64,000 bases of DNA from Haliea sp. (lineage in GTDB: Bacteria; Pseudomonadota; Gammaproteobacteria; Pseudomonadales; Halieaceae), in assembly GCA_002692965.1 (NCBI GenBank), contig NZNC01000003.1:1-64000 (forward strand), given 5' to 3'. The position numbers and the translations under genes were made by a program. The notes under the pieces were generated by a model. It made no database searches, was not told where the DNA came from, and worked only from the letters and a program-made list of their open reading frames with translations. Shown here one piece after another: positions 15,190 to 23,477 of this stretch; position 1 is the stretch's first letter; each line of letters starts with the position of its first letter.

Positions 15190-15821
15190 GCGGGGAGCTG
15201 GAGGACGGCCTGCAGGAGGGGCCGCCGATCTGGGCCATCTTTGGTGACCTGATGACCGGCCTGGTCGGCGTGTTCGTGTTGCTGTTGATCTGGACCCTGG
15301 GTTTCCAGCTGGAGCTGGCCAAGAGCCTGGAGCAGGCGGAGGCCCAGCGAGAGGTGGAGCAGCAGCGCCGCCAGGTGCTGGAGCAGGCCCTGGCCGCGCC
15401 CCTGGCCAGCGGCCGGGTGACCCTGCGCGACGGCCGTATCGGCATCAGCGGCAGCGTGCTGTTTGACCTCAATTCCGACCAGTTGCAGGCCGAGGGACGC
15501 GAGCTGCTGGCCAGCCTGGTGGCGCCCCTGCAGCTCTACGTGGAAGAAAACGACCAGCTGTTGATGGTCAGCGGTTTTACCGATGACCTGCCGATTCAGC
15601 AGGGCAACCTGCAGTTCAGCGACAACTGGGAGCTCTCCGCCCAGCGGGCCCTCACCGTCACCCGCGCCCTGATCGAGGCCGGCATGCCCGCCGACCGGGT
15701 ATTCGCCGCGGCCTTCGGCGACCAGCAGCCCGTGGCCGGCAACCGCGATGAAGCCGGGCGCGCCCGCAATCGCCGGGTGGAAATGGCACCCGTGCCGCGG
15801 GTCAGCCAGGGGGCGGAGTGA
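15186..15821 (+). CDS. OmpA/MotB/ZorB-like stator subunit
   Basis: This 211-residue protein has one N-terminal TM helix (about 14-37). The segment FGDLMTGLVGVFVLLLIW closely parallels the MotB ion-binding helix, with D21 at the place of MotB Asp32. A short coiled-coil linker (KSLEQAEAQREVEQQRRQVL) leads to an OmpA-like peptidoglycan-binding domain: LFDLNSDQL, the NWELSAQRALTVTRALIEAG segment, FGDQQPV and the NRRVE end. It overlaps the tail-bearing MotA-like gene by 4 bp (ATGA). Predicted role: peptidoglycan-anchored dimeric axle of the same 5:2 motor. It is typical of MotB-type proteins and lacks a signal peptidase site. Confidence 0.85.
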   Translation: MSGELEDGLQEGPPIWAIFGDLMTGLVGVFVLLLIWTLGFQLELAKSLEQAEAQREVEQQRRQVLEQALAAPLASGRVTLRDGRIGISGSVLFDLNSDQLQAEGRELLASLVAPLQLYVEENDQLLMVSGFTDDLPIQQGNLQFSDNWELSAQRALTVTRALIEAGMPADRVFAAAFGDQQPVAGNRDEAGRARNRRVEMAPVPRVSQGAE

Positions 15822-16159
15822 TGTCCGCCGTCACGGATGAGCGCCAGCGCGCATCGTCCGCGGGCGCCCGGAGGCGGCGCCCGAGCCCCACTTTACAGGC
15901 CCTGCGGGGACTCCGCCGTGAATTGGGCGAGCCCCGGGAGCTGCAGGCCCTGGGCCTGCTGCGCCAGCACCAGTGGCAGCGGGATATTGCCGACCGCATT
16001 GCCCGGGCCATCGACAGCGCCCCCGAAGACCCCGGCCCCTTGAATCCGCGGATGCTGGCAATTCGCTCACTCACTGCCATGGGGGAGCGCTCCCCCGAGT
16101 ATCAGCGGCGCTTTGTGGCCTGGCTGGATACCCTGGTATGGCTGGAGGAGCAGGGTTAG
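15821..16159 (+). CDS. DUF2894 family protein
   Basis: This 112-residue soluble protein is of unknown function. The N-terminus is basic and Pro/Arg-rich; helices follow (TLQALRGLRRELGE, HQWQRDIADRIARAI) and the conserved C-terminal part is NPRMLAIRSLTAM and YQRRFVAWLDTLVWLE. The start ATG shares a base with the previous stop (TGATG). DUF2894 genes typically sit at the end of DUF3348-DUF802-OmpA operons, as here. No nuclease or helicase motif of known Zorya effectors is visible. Confidence 0.7.
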   Translation: MSAVTDERQRASSAGARRRRPSPTLQALRGLRRELGEPRELQALGLLRQHQWQRDIADRIARAIDSAPEDPGPLNPRMLAIRSLTAMGERSPEYQRRFVAWLDTLVWLEEQG

Positions 16160-16267
16160 CGCGGGTAGCTCCAGTAGCGGCAGGTGCCGCGCCGGCTTGC
16201 GGCCTGCATTTGAGTTAATCGGCTGGCTGTGGTCAGCTATAGGGTCAACCACCAACAGGAGAACACC

Positions 16268-16657
16268 ATGAAAGTAGTGCGCCTCGACGATCTCAAGGGA
16301 ACCGACCGGGAAGTGGTCAGCCCCGACGGCTGGACCAGCGTCCGTTTCCTGCTCAAGAGCGATGGCATGGGCTTCTCGTTTCACGAGACCACCTTCCCGC
16401 CGGGTCTCAAGTTCGACATGTGGTACAAGAACCACGTGGAAGCCGTTTACTGCTACAGCGGCAAGGGCATTCTCACCAACCGCGAGACCGGCGAAACCTT
16501 CGATATCGAGCCGGGTACCCTCTACGCCCTGGACAAGCACGACAAACATACCCTCGAGGCGATTGACGAGCTGAAACTCGTCTGCGCCTTCAACCCGCCG
16601 GTTTCCGGTCGCGAGATCCACGACGAGGACGGCGCCTACGTGGCCGATACCGACTGA
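16268..16657 (+). CDS. ectC: Ectoine synthase EctC (solitary)
   Basis: This 129-residue cupin matches L-ectoine synthase, which cyclises N-gamma-acetyl-L-2,4-diaminobutyrate to ectoine using iron. Equivalents of the reported metal ligands Glu57, Tyr85 and His93 are present as E58 (YKNHVEAVYC), Y86 (GTLYALDKHDKH) and H94, and the C-terminal REIHDEDGAY motif is conserved. ATG 16268 has AGGAG 7 bases upstream. The usual partners ectA and ectB are not in this window; a GNAT gene and an HDAC-family gene follow instead. Either the substrate is made elsewhere or imported, or the enzyme works in another pathway. Confidence 0.88.
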   Translation: MKVVRLDDLKGTDREVVSPDGWTSVRFLLKSDGMGFSFHETTFPPGLKFDMWYKNHVEAVYCYSGKGILTNRETGETFDIEPGTLYALDKHDKHTLEAIDELKLVCAFNPPVSGREIHDEDGAYVADTD

Positions 16658-16747
16658 GGATCACACGGCCCCGCGAGCGGCGCCGGCGGGGCACCGTCGG
16701 CGCTCCCTCGGGGCTTGACGGTCTTCGCTGGCGCAGGGAGTCAGGCT

Positions 16748-17290
16748 ATGGTCTCCGCTACCGAGAGTTCCGACGGCCTTCGCATCAGGCCGGCGCGCAA
16801 ATCCGACCTGGGGATTCTGGTCGATTTCATGGCCCGGCTGGCCATGCACGTGGCCGGGGGCGCGCCCCGCACACTCCGGCGGGCCGAGCGCAAGCGGCTG
16901 CGGGAGCTGCTGGCCGCGGCACTGGAAGACCAGGACAGGCTGGTCGTTGTCGCGGCGCTGCCCGAAGTGGGCCCCGTCGGCATGGCCTATATCTATGTCT
17001 GGCGCAGCCAGGGCATCTGGGAGCAGCTGGATGACCTGGAGCTGAAATCCGGGGTCATCGACGATGTCTGGGTGGAGCCCGACTACCGCAAGCTGGGCAT
17101 CTTCCGCGCCATGCTCGCGGAGCTGCTGGCCTTTGCCGAGCAGCACGACGTGCAGGAGTTGATTCTCGAATACTCGCTATCCAACCGGGAGGCTGAGGCC
17201 ACCTGGAGCCGGCTCGGCTTTCAGCCGACGGGTGTACGCGCCGCCGCCTTTACCGCCAATGTGCGCAAGGCCATCTCGGCAGGGCAGTGA
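16748..17290 (+). CDS. GNAT family N-acetyltransferase
   Basis: This 180-residue acetyl-CoA-dependent acetyltransferase has motif A visible as DVWVEPDYRKLGIFRAMLAE and a C-terminal motif B around NREAEATWSRLGFQPTG. The P-loop (RKLGIF) departs from the usual Q/RxxGxG/A at its last position. It does not resemble EctA well enough to be called diaminobutyrate acetyltransferase. ATG 16748 has GGGAG 7 bases upstream; a TTG at 16715 is in frame. It lies between ectC and a deacetylase gene on the same strand, so an acetylated amine intermediate shared by the three is plausible but unproven. Confidence 0.8.
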   Translation: MVSATESSDGLRIRPARKSDLGILVDFMARLAMHVAGGAPRTLRRAERKRLRELLAAALEDQDRLVVVAALPEVGPVGMAYIYVWRSQGIWEQLDDLELKSGVIDDVWVEPDYRKLGIFRAMLAELLAFAEQHDVQELILEYSLSNREAEATWSRLGFQPTGVRAAAFTANVRKAISAGQ

Positions 17291-17335
17291 GGTCAATGGC
17301 GCGTTCGTCTTCACATCGACCGAGGGGGATCTCTG

Positions 17336-18433
17336 GTGATAGGTGATCGCAGCGTCGCGGTGTTTTATGACGAGCTCATGCTCGGCCACAATCCCGAAGT
17401 GGATTTTCCCTTTGTGCCCAGCCGCGTGGAAAAGCGTGTGCGCAGTATCCTGCAGGGCCTGGACTTCAAGTGGAGTTACCCCGAGCACCCCGGGCGGCTG
17501 ACGGCGATTCGCGACGCGCTGACGGCCCAGCCCGTGCCGGGCGTTGAATTCCACAGCGGTGCGCCGGCAAGCTACGAGCAGCTGGGCCGGGTGCACGCTA
17601 CCGCCTACCTCGACCAGATCTTTTCCCTGGCGGGCAAGCGAGCCTGGCTGGATCGCGATACCACCGCCGTGTCGCCGGACAGTGTCCAGGCGGCGAGCGC
17701 CGCTGCCGGGCAGGCCATCGCGGCGGTGGAGGCAGTCTGCAGCGGCGACGCGGACAGTGCCTTCGCGCTGGTGCGGCCCCCGGGTCACCACGCCGGCCCG
17801 CTGCGGGCCCAGGGCTTCTGCCTGTTCAACAATGTCGCGGTGGCGGCGGCCCACGCCCAGGCCCGGCTGGCTTGCGAACGGGTGCTGATCGTCGATTGGG
17901 ACGCCCACCACGGCAACGGTACCCAGGACATCTTCTGGGCCGATCCCGACGTGCTTTTCTTCGATATTCACTGTGCCGCGCCTTTTTATCCCGGGTCCGG
18001 GCATCTCGAGGAGGTGGGCGCCGGCCTGGGAGAGGGCTACACGGTCAATGTGCCGATCCCGGAAACTGCCGGTGACCTGGCCTTCGAGAAGGCCTTCCGC
18101 GAGATTCTCCTCCCCGCGGCAGAGCGCTTCCAGCCGGACCTGGTGCTGGTCTCCGCCGGCTTTGACCCCCACCGCAACGACATGGCTCTCAACCTGACCT
18201 ACGACGGTTTCAGAATGCTGACGCAGATCGTGCAGGGCATCGCCGACCAGCACTGCGACGGCCGCCTGGCCCTGGTGCTGGAGGGGGGCTATAACCTCTC
18301 CTCCCTGGCGCAGGGGGTGCATGCGGTGCTGGAAGTGCTCGCCGGCGGCGAGGCACCGGCACTGGCGGAGTGCGGCATCCGCGAGGTGGAAGCGGCCGCC
18401 GACTTTCATCGCGAGGCCTTCACCGACGACTGA
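17336..18433 (+). CDS. HDAC/acetylpolyamine amidohydrolase family deacetylase
   Basis: This 365-residue zinc deacetylase of the arginase/HDAC fold has YPEHPGRL near 50, [15 protein letters not shown] with the catalytic histidine pair, [12 protein letters not shown] with the Asp and His zinc ligands, [10 protein letters not shown] with the third ligand, and EGGYN with the transition-state Tyr. In bacteria such enzymes remove acetyl groups from polyamines, small amines or proteins. The start is GTG 17336, behind a G-rich ribosome binding site. It is likely co-transcribed with the GNAT gene (45-bp gap). Confidence 0.88.
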   Translation: MIGDRSVAVFYDELMLGHNPEVDFPFVPSRVEKRVRSILQGLDFKWSYPEHPGRLTAIRDALTAQPVPGVEFHSGAPASYEQLGRVHATAYLDQIFSLAGKRAWLDRDTTAVSPDSVQAASAAAGQAIAAVEAVCSGDADSAFALVRPPGHHAGPLRAQGFCLFNNVAVAAAHAQARLACERVLIVDWDAHHGNGTQDIFWADPDVLFFDIHCAAPFYPGSGHLEEVGAGLGEGYTVNVPIPETAGDLAFEKAFREILLPAAERFQPDLVLVSAGFDPHRNDMALNLTYDGFRMLTQIVQGIADQHCDGRLALVLEGGYNLSSLAQGVHAVLEVLAGGEAPALAECGIREVEAAADFHREAFTDD

Positions 18434-18438
18434 GAGGT

Positions 18439-18457
18439 GCGCCCGGGAGTCGGGCGC
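18439..18457. terminator. Hairpin between convergent HDAC and ATP-grasp genes
   Basis: GCGCCCG (18439-18445), a 5-base loop and CGGGCGC (18451-18457) form a perfect stem between two converging genes. There is no T-tract, so termination would be factor-assisted at best. Confidence 0.35.
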
Positions 18458-18471
18458 TGGGTGACTGTGGG

Positions 18472-19794
18472 TCAGACGTAGAAGTCCAGTTCTTCCTGGG
18501 CCTTCAGCAGGTCGCGCATGCGGATGGGGTCGTCGCCGAAGAAAAACACCAGGCCCCAGTGGGTGCCGAAAGCGGCGCGGTCCGGCACCACTTCCTCCGT
18601 GGGTGCGGTCAACTCGTGCGACTCGAAGTAGGGGTGCTCGGTGGTCTCCGGCGGCATCTCCAGCTTGCTGACCACGCGGCGCCGGGGATACACACCAAAG
18701 CAGCCGGCGTAGCCTTTCGCGTCCACCACTTCCCGCGGGAAAAAGGCATCGACTTCCTCGCGGGTGCTCTTGGGATCAAAGACCAGCATGGAGGCCTGGT
18801 AGGGACTGAAGCCGTAGGCGCGCTCAATCAACTCGAATGCCTTGAAGCCCGGGGGGCGATAGGCGATCTCGCCAAAATACATCTCGCCATCCGCGGTCAC
18901 GAAATACTCGGGATGAATCAGCCCGAACTGGATATCGAAGGTCTTGATCAGCTTTTCGATCTGCCGCGTGATCGCGTCCCGCCAGCTTTCCAGTTCCTTT
19001 GTGGCGGGTACAAACACGGAATACCCCAGGGTCACGTATTCCGAGATGTTCAGGAACTTGATCTTGCCCTCGTGAATCCACGCCTCCACGGCGAACTCCC
19101 AGCCGTCGAGGTGGCTTTCCATCAGCAGCGGGTACTCCTCCGCGGGAATCTGGTCGATTTCCTCGATCTTGCGGATCATGCGGTGGCCCAGGCAGCCGGC
19201 CTTGTCGAAGGCCTTGACGTGAATCGGGTCATCCGGGTCGCCATCCAGTTTGAGCAGGGTCTGGTTGACGCGCTTCATGAAGCGGATGACATCTTCCTTC
19301 TCGTGCGCTTCCTCGAAGATGCCGACGCGGATCCCGCCGAGCTGGGCGCGCCGTTTCATCAGGGCCTTGTCCCGGAACAGGATGGACTGCCCGTACATGT
19401 GGGGTTTGTCGAGCAGCACGGAGTTGATGGCCCCGGACCATTCCACGGTTTCCTCGAACAGCGGCACGGCGACATCGACCCCTTCATTTTTCAGTATCCG
19501 GGCGATTTCCATGGAGCGGTCATTGAGCCGCAGGAAATCCCAGGGGATGAAAGGAATCTTGTTCGCCTCGCAAAAATCCCTGGCCCAGTCGGGCGCAACC
19601 ACCACGTAGCGGCGATCAAAGGCCTGTGCTGCCTTGACCGCATTGAGGCTCCAGCCAAGCAGGGCGATGTAGCCCTTGTCGGGGTCCTTGGGCTTTTCTG
19701 TTCCCCGGGTCGAACCCAGGCTGGGATCCACCCAGGACGCGAGTTCGGGTGAAAGCGGTGCATCCGCAGACATCTTGTCTGGGCTGTTCGACAT
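18472..19794 (-). CDS. ATP-grasp domain protein
   Basis: This 440-residue protein has an ATP-grasp fold, as in carboxylate-amine/thiol ligases. An N-terminal Rossmann-like segment (GYIALLGWSLNAVKAAQAFD) precedes the ATP-grasp region (FRDKALMKRRAQLGGIRVG, HVKAFDKAGCLG, PLLMESHLDGWEFAVEAWIH, FGLIHPEYFVTADGEMYFGE, then AYRPPG). ATG 19794 is chosen because GGAGGAGG lies just upstream; an earlier in-frame start at 19824 lacks this. It is convergent with the ectC-GNAT-HDAC group. The specific reaction is unknown; joining an amine to a carboxylate would fit the neighbours. Confidence 0.8.
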   Translation of the reverse strand: MSNSPDKMSADAPLSPELASWVDPSLGSTRGTEKPKDPDKGYIALLGWSLNAVKAAQAFDRRYVVVAPDWARDFCEANKIPFIPWDFLRLNDRSMEIARILKNEGVDVAVPLFEETVEWSGAINSVLLDKPHMYGQSILFRDKALMKRRAQLGGIRVGIFEEAHEKEDVIRFMKRVNQTLLKLDGDPDDPIHVKAFDKAGCLGHRMIRKIEEIDQIPAEEYPLLMESHLDGWEFAVEAWIHEGKIKFLNISEYVTLGYSVFVPATKELESWRDAITRQIEKLIKTFDIQFGLIHPEYFVTADGEMYFGEIAYRPPGFKAFELIERAYGFSPYQASMLVFDPKSTREEVDAFFPREVVDAKGYAGCFGVYPRRRVVSKLEMPPETTEHPYFESHELTAPTEEVVPDRAAFGTHWGLVFFFGDDPIRMRDLLKAQEELDFYV

Positions 19795-20136
19795 GTTTCC
19801 TCCTCCTTCGGATTCTCCGGCCATCGGGTGGCCCGAAATCCGCCCTGTGCTCTGTCAGCACAGTGTGGATGTTGGTTGTGGTCGACAGCGCGATGATTGC
19901 GAAGGGAACGCCTGGCCCGGGGCCGCGTTCCGGCAGAGCGGAGAGTGGACACCTTGTCGACCTGGTTACCGTCAAGGCTTGAACGGGCGGCCCGTGACCG
20001 CCCATCGCGCCCTGCCTGGGTAACCGCGTTCGCGCGGTGAATGTAGTTATCAGTATAGCCAACCTGGCGCATCCTGCCTCTAGGGCGATCACCCGTACGG
20101 GCTTCACCCGTGGTGGTGAGGGACGTGCGACCAACG
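19795..20136. other. Intergenic region upstream of the ATP-grasp gene
   Basis: No gene is seen. Read on the minus strand, it should contain the ATP-grasp promoter. TATACT (complement of 20052-20057) could be a -10 element, although the -35 is poor. TGTGCT (19846-19851) and AGCACA (19857-19862) form a perfect 6-bp inverted repeat with a 5-base centre, close enough to the start to be an operator or leader hairpin. Confidence 0.35.
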
Positions 20137-20162
20137 AAAAAGGGCCCCGCAGGGCCCTTTTT
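20137..20162. terminator. Bidirectional intrinsic terminator
   Basis: AAAAA-GGGCCC, a CGCA loop, GGGCCC-TTTTT: a GC stem flanked by A- and T-tracts works in both directions. It ends the thiolase transcript on the minus strand. Confidence 0.85.
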
Positions 20163-20195
20163 GTGGTGGCAGTGATGCCGGTGGCGCCGAGGTAG

Positions 20196-21383
20196 TCAGC
20201 GCTTGACGATCACCGAGCTGCCGTGGCCAAACAGGCCCTGGTTGGCGGTAATGCCGACCCTGGCGCCCTCGACCTGGCGGTCGCCGCACTCGCCGCGCAG
20301 CTGCCAGGTCAGTTCGCAGACCTGGGCCAGGGCCTGGGCGGGTACCGCTTCGCCGAAGCAGGCCAGACCGCCGGAGGGGTTGACCGGGATCTTGCCGCCC
20401 ACCGCGGTGTCGCCGCGGCGCAGCAGCTGGGCCGCTTCGCCCCGCGGGGCCAGTTGCAGGTCCTCGATCCAGTCCAGTTCCAGTGCTGTGGAGAGGTCGT
20501 AGACCTCGGCCACGTCGACGTCCTCGGGGCCGATGCCGGCTTCCTCGTAGGCCTTCATCGGCAGGGAGGCGCGGAAGCTGTGGGCGTCGATACCCGCGGC
20601 AGCCGCGGAGTCGGTGGCGATGTCGGGCATCTCCACCACGGCGCTGGCAAAGCTCGGGGTCACGGTGGAGATCGCCGCGACGCGGGGGGCATCGCCTTTG
20701 CCGATGCGTTTGGCGTAGTCCAGGCTGCAGACGATCAGGGCCGCGCCGCCATCACTGGTGGCGCAGATGTCCATCAGGCGCAGGGGGTCGGCGACCATCG
20801 CCGAGGCGGCCACGTCTTCCGCGCTGAAGCACTTGCGGTAGCGGGCGCGGGGATTCTTGCTGCCGATGGCGGCGTTCTTCACCTTCACCGCGGCAAAGTC
20901 CTCCAGGGTGTCGCCGTAGACATCCATGCGGCGGCGCGCGTAGAGGGCGAAGTAGGTGGGGTTGGTGATGCCCAGGTAGAAGCGCACCCAGTCCGGGTCT
21001 TCCGGGCGGTAGCCACCGGCCGGGGCCAGGAAGCCTTTGGGGGTGGTGTCGGCACCGACCACCAGGGCCACCTCGCACTCGCCGGCGAGGATCTTGTTGC
21101 GCGCCGCGGCCAGGGCCTGGGAGCCGGAGGCGCAGGCGGCGTAGGAGGTGTTTACCTCACAGCCCTGCCAGCCGAGGGCCTGGGCGAAGGTGGCACCGGC
21201 GACATAGCCGGGGTAGCCGCAGCGCACGGTGGCGCCGCCGGAGACGTAGCCCACGTCCCGCCAGGGAATGCCGGCGTCCGCCAGGGCTTCCCGGGCGGCG
21301 GCTACGCCGTACTCGACGAAATTGCGCCCCCACTTGCCCCAGGGGTGCATGCCGGCGCCGATAATCGCGACTTCACCACTCAT
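20196..21383 (-). CDS. Thiolase-fold acyl-CoA enzyme (SCP-x/lipid-transfer thiolase type)
   Basis: This 395-residue thiolase superfamily protein has the nucleophile region NTSYAACASGSQALAAARNK with its reactive Cys, a central SDGGAALIV motif, and a C-terminal NPSGGLACFGEAVPAQALAQ containing the conserved GG region. A late GITANQGLFGHGSS follows. It overlaps the DUF35 gene by one base in TGATG, and thiolase-DUF35 pairs are known to form complexes, for example in steroid side-chain aldol cleavage. Whether this pair is a thiolase or an aldolase cannot be told from sequence alone. Confidence 0.85.
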   Translation of the reverse strand: MSGEVAIIGAGMHPWGKWGRNFVEYGVAAAREALADAGIPWRDVGYVSGGATVRCGYPGYVAGATFAQALGWQGCEVNTSYAACASGSQALAAARNKILAGECEVALVVGADTTPKGFLAPAGGYRPEDPDWVRFYLGITNPTYFALYARRRMDVYGDTLEDFAAVKVKNAAIGSKNPRARYRKCFSAEDVAASAMVADPLRLMDICATSDGGAALIVCSLDYAKRIGKGDAPRVAAISTVTPSFASAVVEMPDIATDSAAAAGIDAHSFRASLPMKAYEEAGIGPEDVDVAEVYDLSTALELDWIEDLQLAPRGEAAQLLRRGDTAVGGKIPVNPSGGLACFGEAVPAQALAQVCELTWQLRGECGDRQVEGARVGITANQGLFGHGSSVIVKR

Positions 21384-21832
21384 CAGCCTTGTCCTCCATT
21401 GTCGGTTACCGGGCGCCATTTCCAGGTCACCTTGGTGTCTTCGTCGGTCTCGTGCAGGGTCTCCAGCACCAGCTCCATTTCCATGCCCACTTTCAGGTCT
21501 TCCACGCCGACACCCTTGACCACCTGGCCGAGGACCGTCATGCGCTCTTTTTCCAGCTCCACCGCGGCGATGGCGTAGGGCTCGAAGGGCTCCTCTGCCA
21601 CGAAGGGGGCCGGCGGCTTGTAGCAGGCATTGGTGTAGCTCCAGATGCGGCCGCGGGGGCTCAGCAGGGCCTCCTGGAATTCGGTGCTGTCGCAGTCCGG
21701 GTTCTTGCAGTAGTGGTCCTGCTTGGGGAAGAAATAGGTGCCGCAGCCACAGCACTGGCTGCCGATCAGCTGCGGGGTATCGCTCAGGGTGAACCAGCCT
21801 TCGATGGCCGGCTGCACGGGCTTGCTGCTCAT
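21383..21832 (-). CDS. DUF35 zinc-ribbon/OB-fold protein partner of the thiolase
   Basis: This 149-residue protein has an N-terminal rubredoxin-like zinc ribbon (QCCGCGTYFFP, then HYCKNPDC) and a C-terminal OB fold (GRIWSYTNACYKP, AAVELEKERMTVLGQVV). DUF35 proteins bind acyl-CoA and support a partner thiolase or hydratase. It is the first gene of the two-gene operon on the minus strand and is divergent from the SDR at 22028. Confidence 0.88.
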   Translation of the reverse strand: MSSKPVQPAIEGWFTLSDTPQLIGSQCCGCGTYFFPKQDHYCKNPDCDSTEFQEALLSPRGRIWSYTNACYKPPAPFVAEEPFEPYAIAAVELEKERMTVLGQVVKGVGVEDLKVGMEMELVLETLHETDEDTKVTWKWRPVTDNGGQG

Positions 21833-22027
21833 GGGAGTACTCCGGAGGGATTTGATGCGCTGCTCAGGGTACTATCGCGCCCCGGACGGGGCAAGAAGTG
21901 GGCCCGGGGGCGCCGGGGGCGGTTCAGCTAGTTGTGCCTGCGGACGCTTATCCCAGGTTCCCGGCACCTTGCGCGCGGGTCTGTAGCAGAATAGACCTAT
22001 CGCAATCCATTACGAGAGGAACAGAGC

Positions 22028-22795
22028 ATGGCGTGTTACGCAATGACCGGGGGTGCCACGGGGATCGGTGCCGCCTTGCGCGAACAACTGGTCGCGGATG
22101 GCCACCAGCTGATTTCGGTCGACATCAAGGCGGGCGACGTGATTGCCGACCTGTCCACCCCGGAGGGCCGCGAAGCGGCAGTGGCCGGTGTGCGCGAGCG
22201 GGCACCGGAAGCCGGGTTGGATGGCCTGATTGTCTGCGCCGGTTTGCCGCCGGTGGCGCCCCTGGCGAAGATTGCCGCGGTCAACTACTTCGGCGCCGTG
22301 GCGGTGGCCGAGGGCCTGAAGGACCTGGTGGCGAAGCGCCGCGGTACGGTATTGCTGGTCTCCTCCAATTCCGCGCCGATGATGCCCGCCGAAACGCCCT
22401 TCGTGCAGGCCTGCCTGGGCGGCGACGAGGCCGAGGCGATCCGTGCTCTGGAAGAAGCCAACCACGGCCAGGTGGGTTACGCCGGCTCCAAGCGGGCGCT
22501 GACCATGTGGATGCGCCGCAACGTGGTGGACTGGGCCAAGGCCGGGGTGCGCCTCAACGCCGTGGCACCGGGCATTACCCAGACGCCGCTGATGCAGGAA
22601 GTGATGTCCAATGCCGAATACAAGGAGGCGATGACCCAGTTCGCCGATACCGTTCCCTGGGGCGGTACCGCCGAGCCGGCGCAGATCGCCAGCGTGATGC
22701 GCTTCATGCTGAGTGAAGATGCCGGCTTTGTCTGCGGCGCGGTGTTCTTCGTCGATGGCGGCTCCGACGCCATGCTGCGCCCCGACAGCTTCTGA
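22028..22795 (+). CDS. SDR resembling 3-alpha-hydroxysteroid dehydrogenase/carbonyl reductase
   Basis: This 255-residue short-chain dehydrogenase starts TGGATGIGAALREQL, a glycine-rich NAD(P) loop, with VDIKAGDVIADLSTPEGR at the cofactor-specificity and Asp-binding position. The catalytic residues are Ser in VLLVSSNSAP and Tyr-Lys in VGYAGSKRALT. The long insert between them and the C-terminal VDGGSDAMLRP closely follow the Comamonas testosteroni 3-alpha-HSD/carbonyl reductase as I recall it. ATG 22028 follows GAGAGGA. With the divergent thiolase/DUF35 pair it suggests oxidation of hydroxysteroid-like or alicyclic substrates. Confidence 0.85.
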   Translation: MACYAMTGGATGIGAALREQLVADGHQLISVDIKAGDVIADLSTPEGREAAVAGVRERAPEAGLDGLIVCAGLPPVAPLAKIAAVNYFGAVAVAEGLKDLVAKRRGTVLLVSSNSAPMMPAETPFVQACLGGDEAEAIRALEEANHGQVGYAGSKRALTMWMRRNVVDWAKAGVRLNAVAPGITQTPLMQEVMSNAEYKEAMTQFADTVPWGGTAEPAQIASVMRFMLSEDAGFVCGAVFFVDGGSDAMLRPDSF

Positions 22796-22858
22796 GTACT
22801 CCCCCTCTGGCCCGGGCATGGGCCCAGGTCAGAGTCGTAAGGGGCGGGGCCTGGCGCC

Positions 22859-23473
22859 TCAGCCCGGTTCAGTCTCCGCGCGGCGAATTGCCGAGGCGAT
22901 CTCCTCGGTCAGGGACTGCAGCAGGCTGCTGTAGGCGGCGGCTGCCGCCCCGGCTTCCCAGCGCCGCCCCGGCAGTGGCTGGCTGAGGCGGCTGATGCGC
23001 CGCGCCAGCTCGCGGTCCTCCCGCGGCCGGTGCAAGCGCCACTCCGCCGTCAGCATCGCCGTGCCGTCGCGCACATCCAGCTCCAGAATCCACAGCTGTA
23101 CCGCGACCGCCGGTTCCTGGCTGCGCAGCCAGGGGTGGGGGCGCAAGTCCTGGGTGCCCAGGGCCGCCGCCAGGTTGAGGCCGAGTACCCGTGGAATGCC
23201 GTCCTGCAGCGGCTCCCCCCAGCGCTCCAGCCGCGCCACATGCAGCCGGTTGCCCTCGCCACTGTAGACCAGGGCACTGCGGTTGAGATACTCGGGGACG
23301 CTGACCGGCCCGATACCCACGGGCAGCTGGCTGTCGGTCGCGCCGCTGGGCGGGGCGCTGGCGTGCAGCAGGTAGTAGTTGTGGCTGGGCGAGCTGCCGC
23401 AGCCGCCCAGCCCCAGCAGGCCGGCGAACAGGGCCAGCGCCAGGGGCCAGCGGATGGCGCGAATGCGAGTCAT
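22859..23473 (-). CDS. ABC-transport auxiliary lipoprotein (PqiC/DUF330-like)
   Basis: This 204-residue outer-membrane lipoprotein has signal peptide and lipobox LLGLGGC (lipidated C25). The mature part begins SSPSHNYYLL and contains VGIGPVSVPEYLNRSALVY, typical of the DUF330/PqiC family, which accompanies MCE transporters. ATG 23473 is chosen to give the signal peptide; a longer frame starts at 23548 inside the MCE gene. It is the last gene of the four-gene Mla-like operon, starting 4 bases after the MCE stop. Confidence 0.88.
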   Translation of the reverse strand: MTRIRAIRWPLALALFAGLLGLGGCGSSPSHNYYLLHASAPPSGATDSQLPVGIGPVSVPEYLNRSALVYSGEGNRLHVARLERWGEPLQDGIPRVLGLNLAAALGTQDLRPHPWLRSQEPAVAVQLWILELDVRDGTAMLTAEWRLHRPREDRELARRISRLSQPLPGRRWEAGAAAAAYSSLLQSLTEEIASAIRRAETEPG

Positions 23474-23477
23474 GGGC

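Noticed and set aside
12976-15821. Calling the MotA/MotB-like pair a Zorya system
   Set aside because: Architecture is similar but no zorC, zorD or zorE homologue is adjacent, and the partner genes are DUF3348 and DUF2894.
16748-17290. GNAT gene as ectA
   Set aside because: Only the general GNAT motif A is shared; conserved EctA segments are absent.
22796-22858. GC-rich imperfect palindrome (CTGGCCCGGGCATGGGCCCAGG region) as a terminator
   Set aside because: Pairing is ambiguous and no T-tract follows; it could equally be chance in GC-rich DNA.
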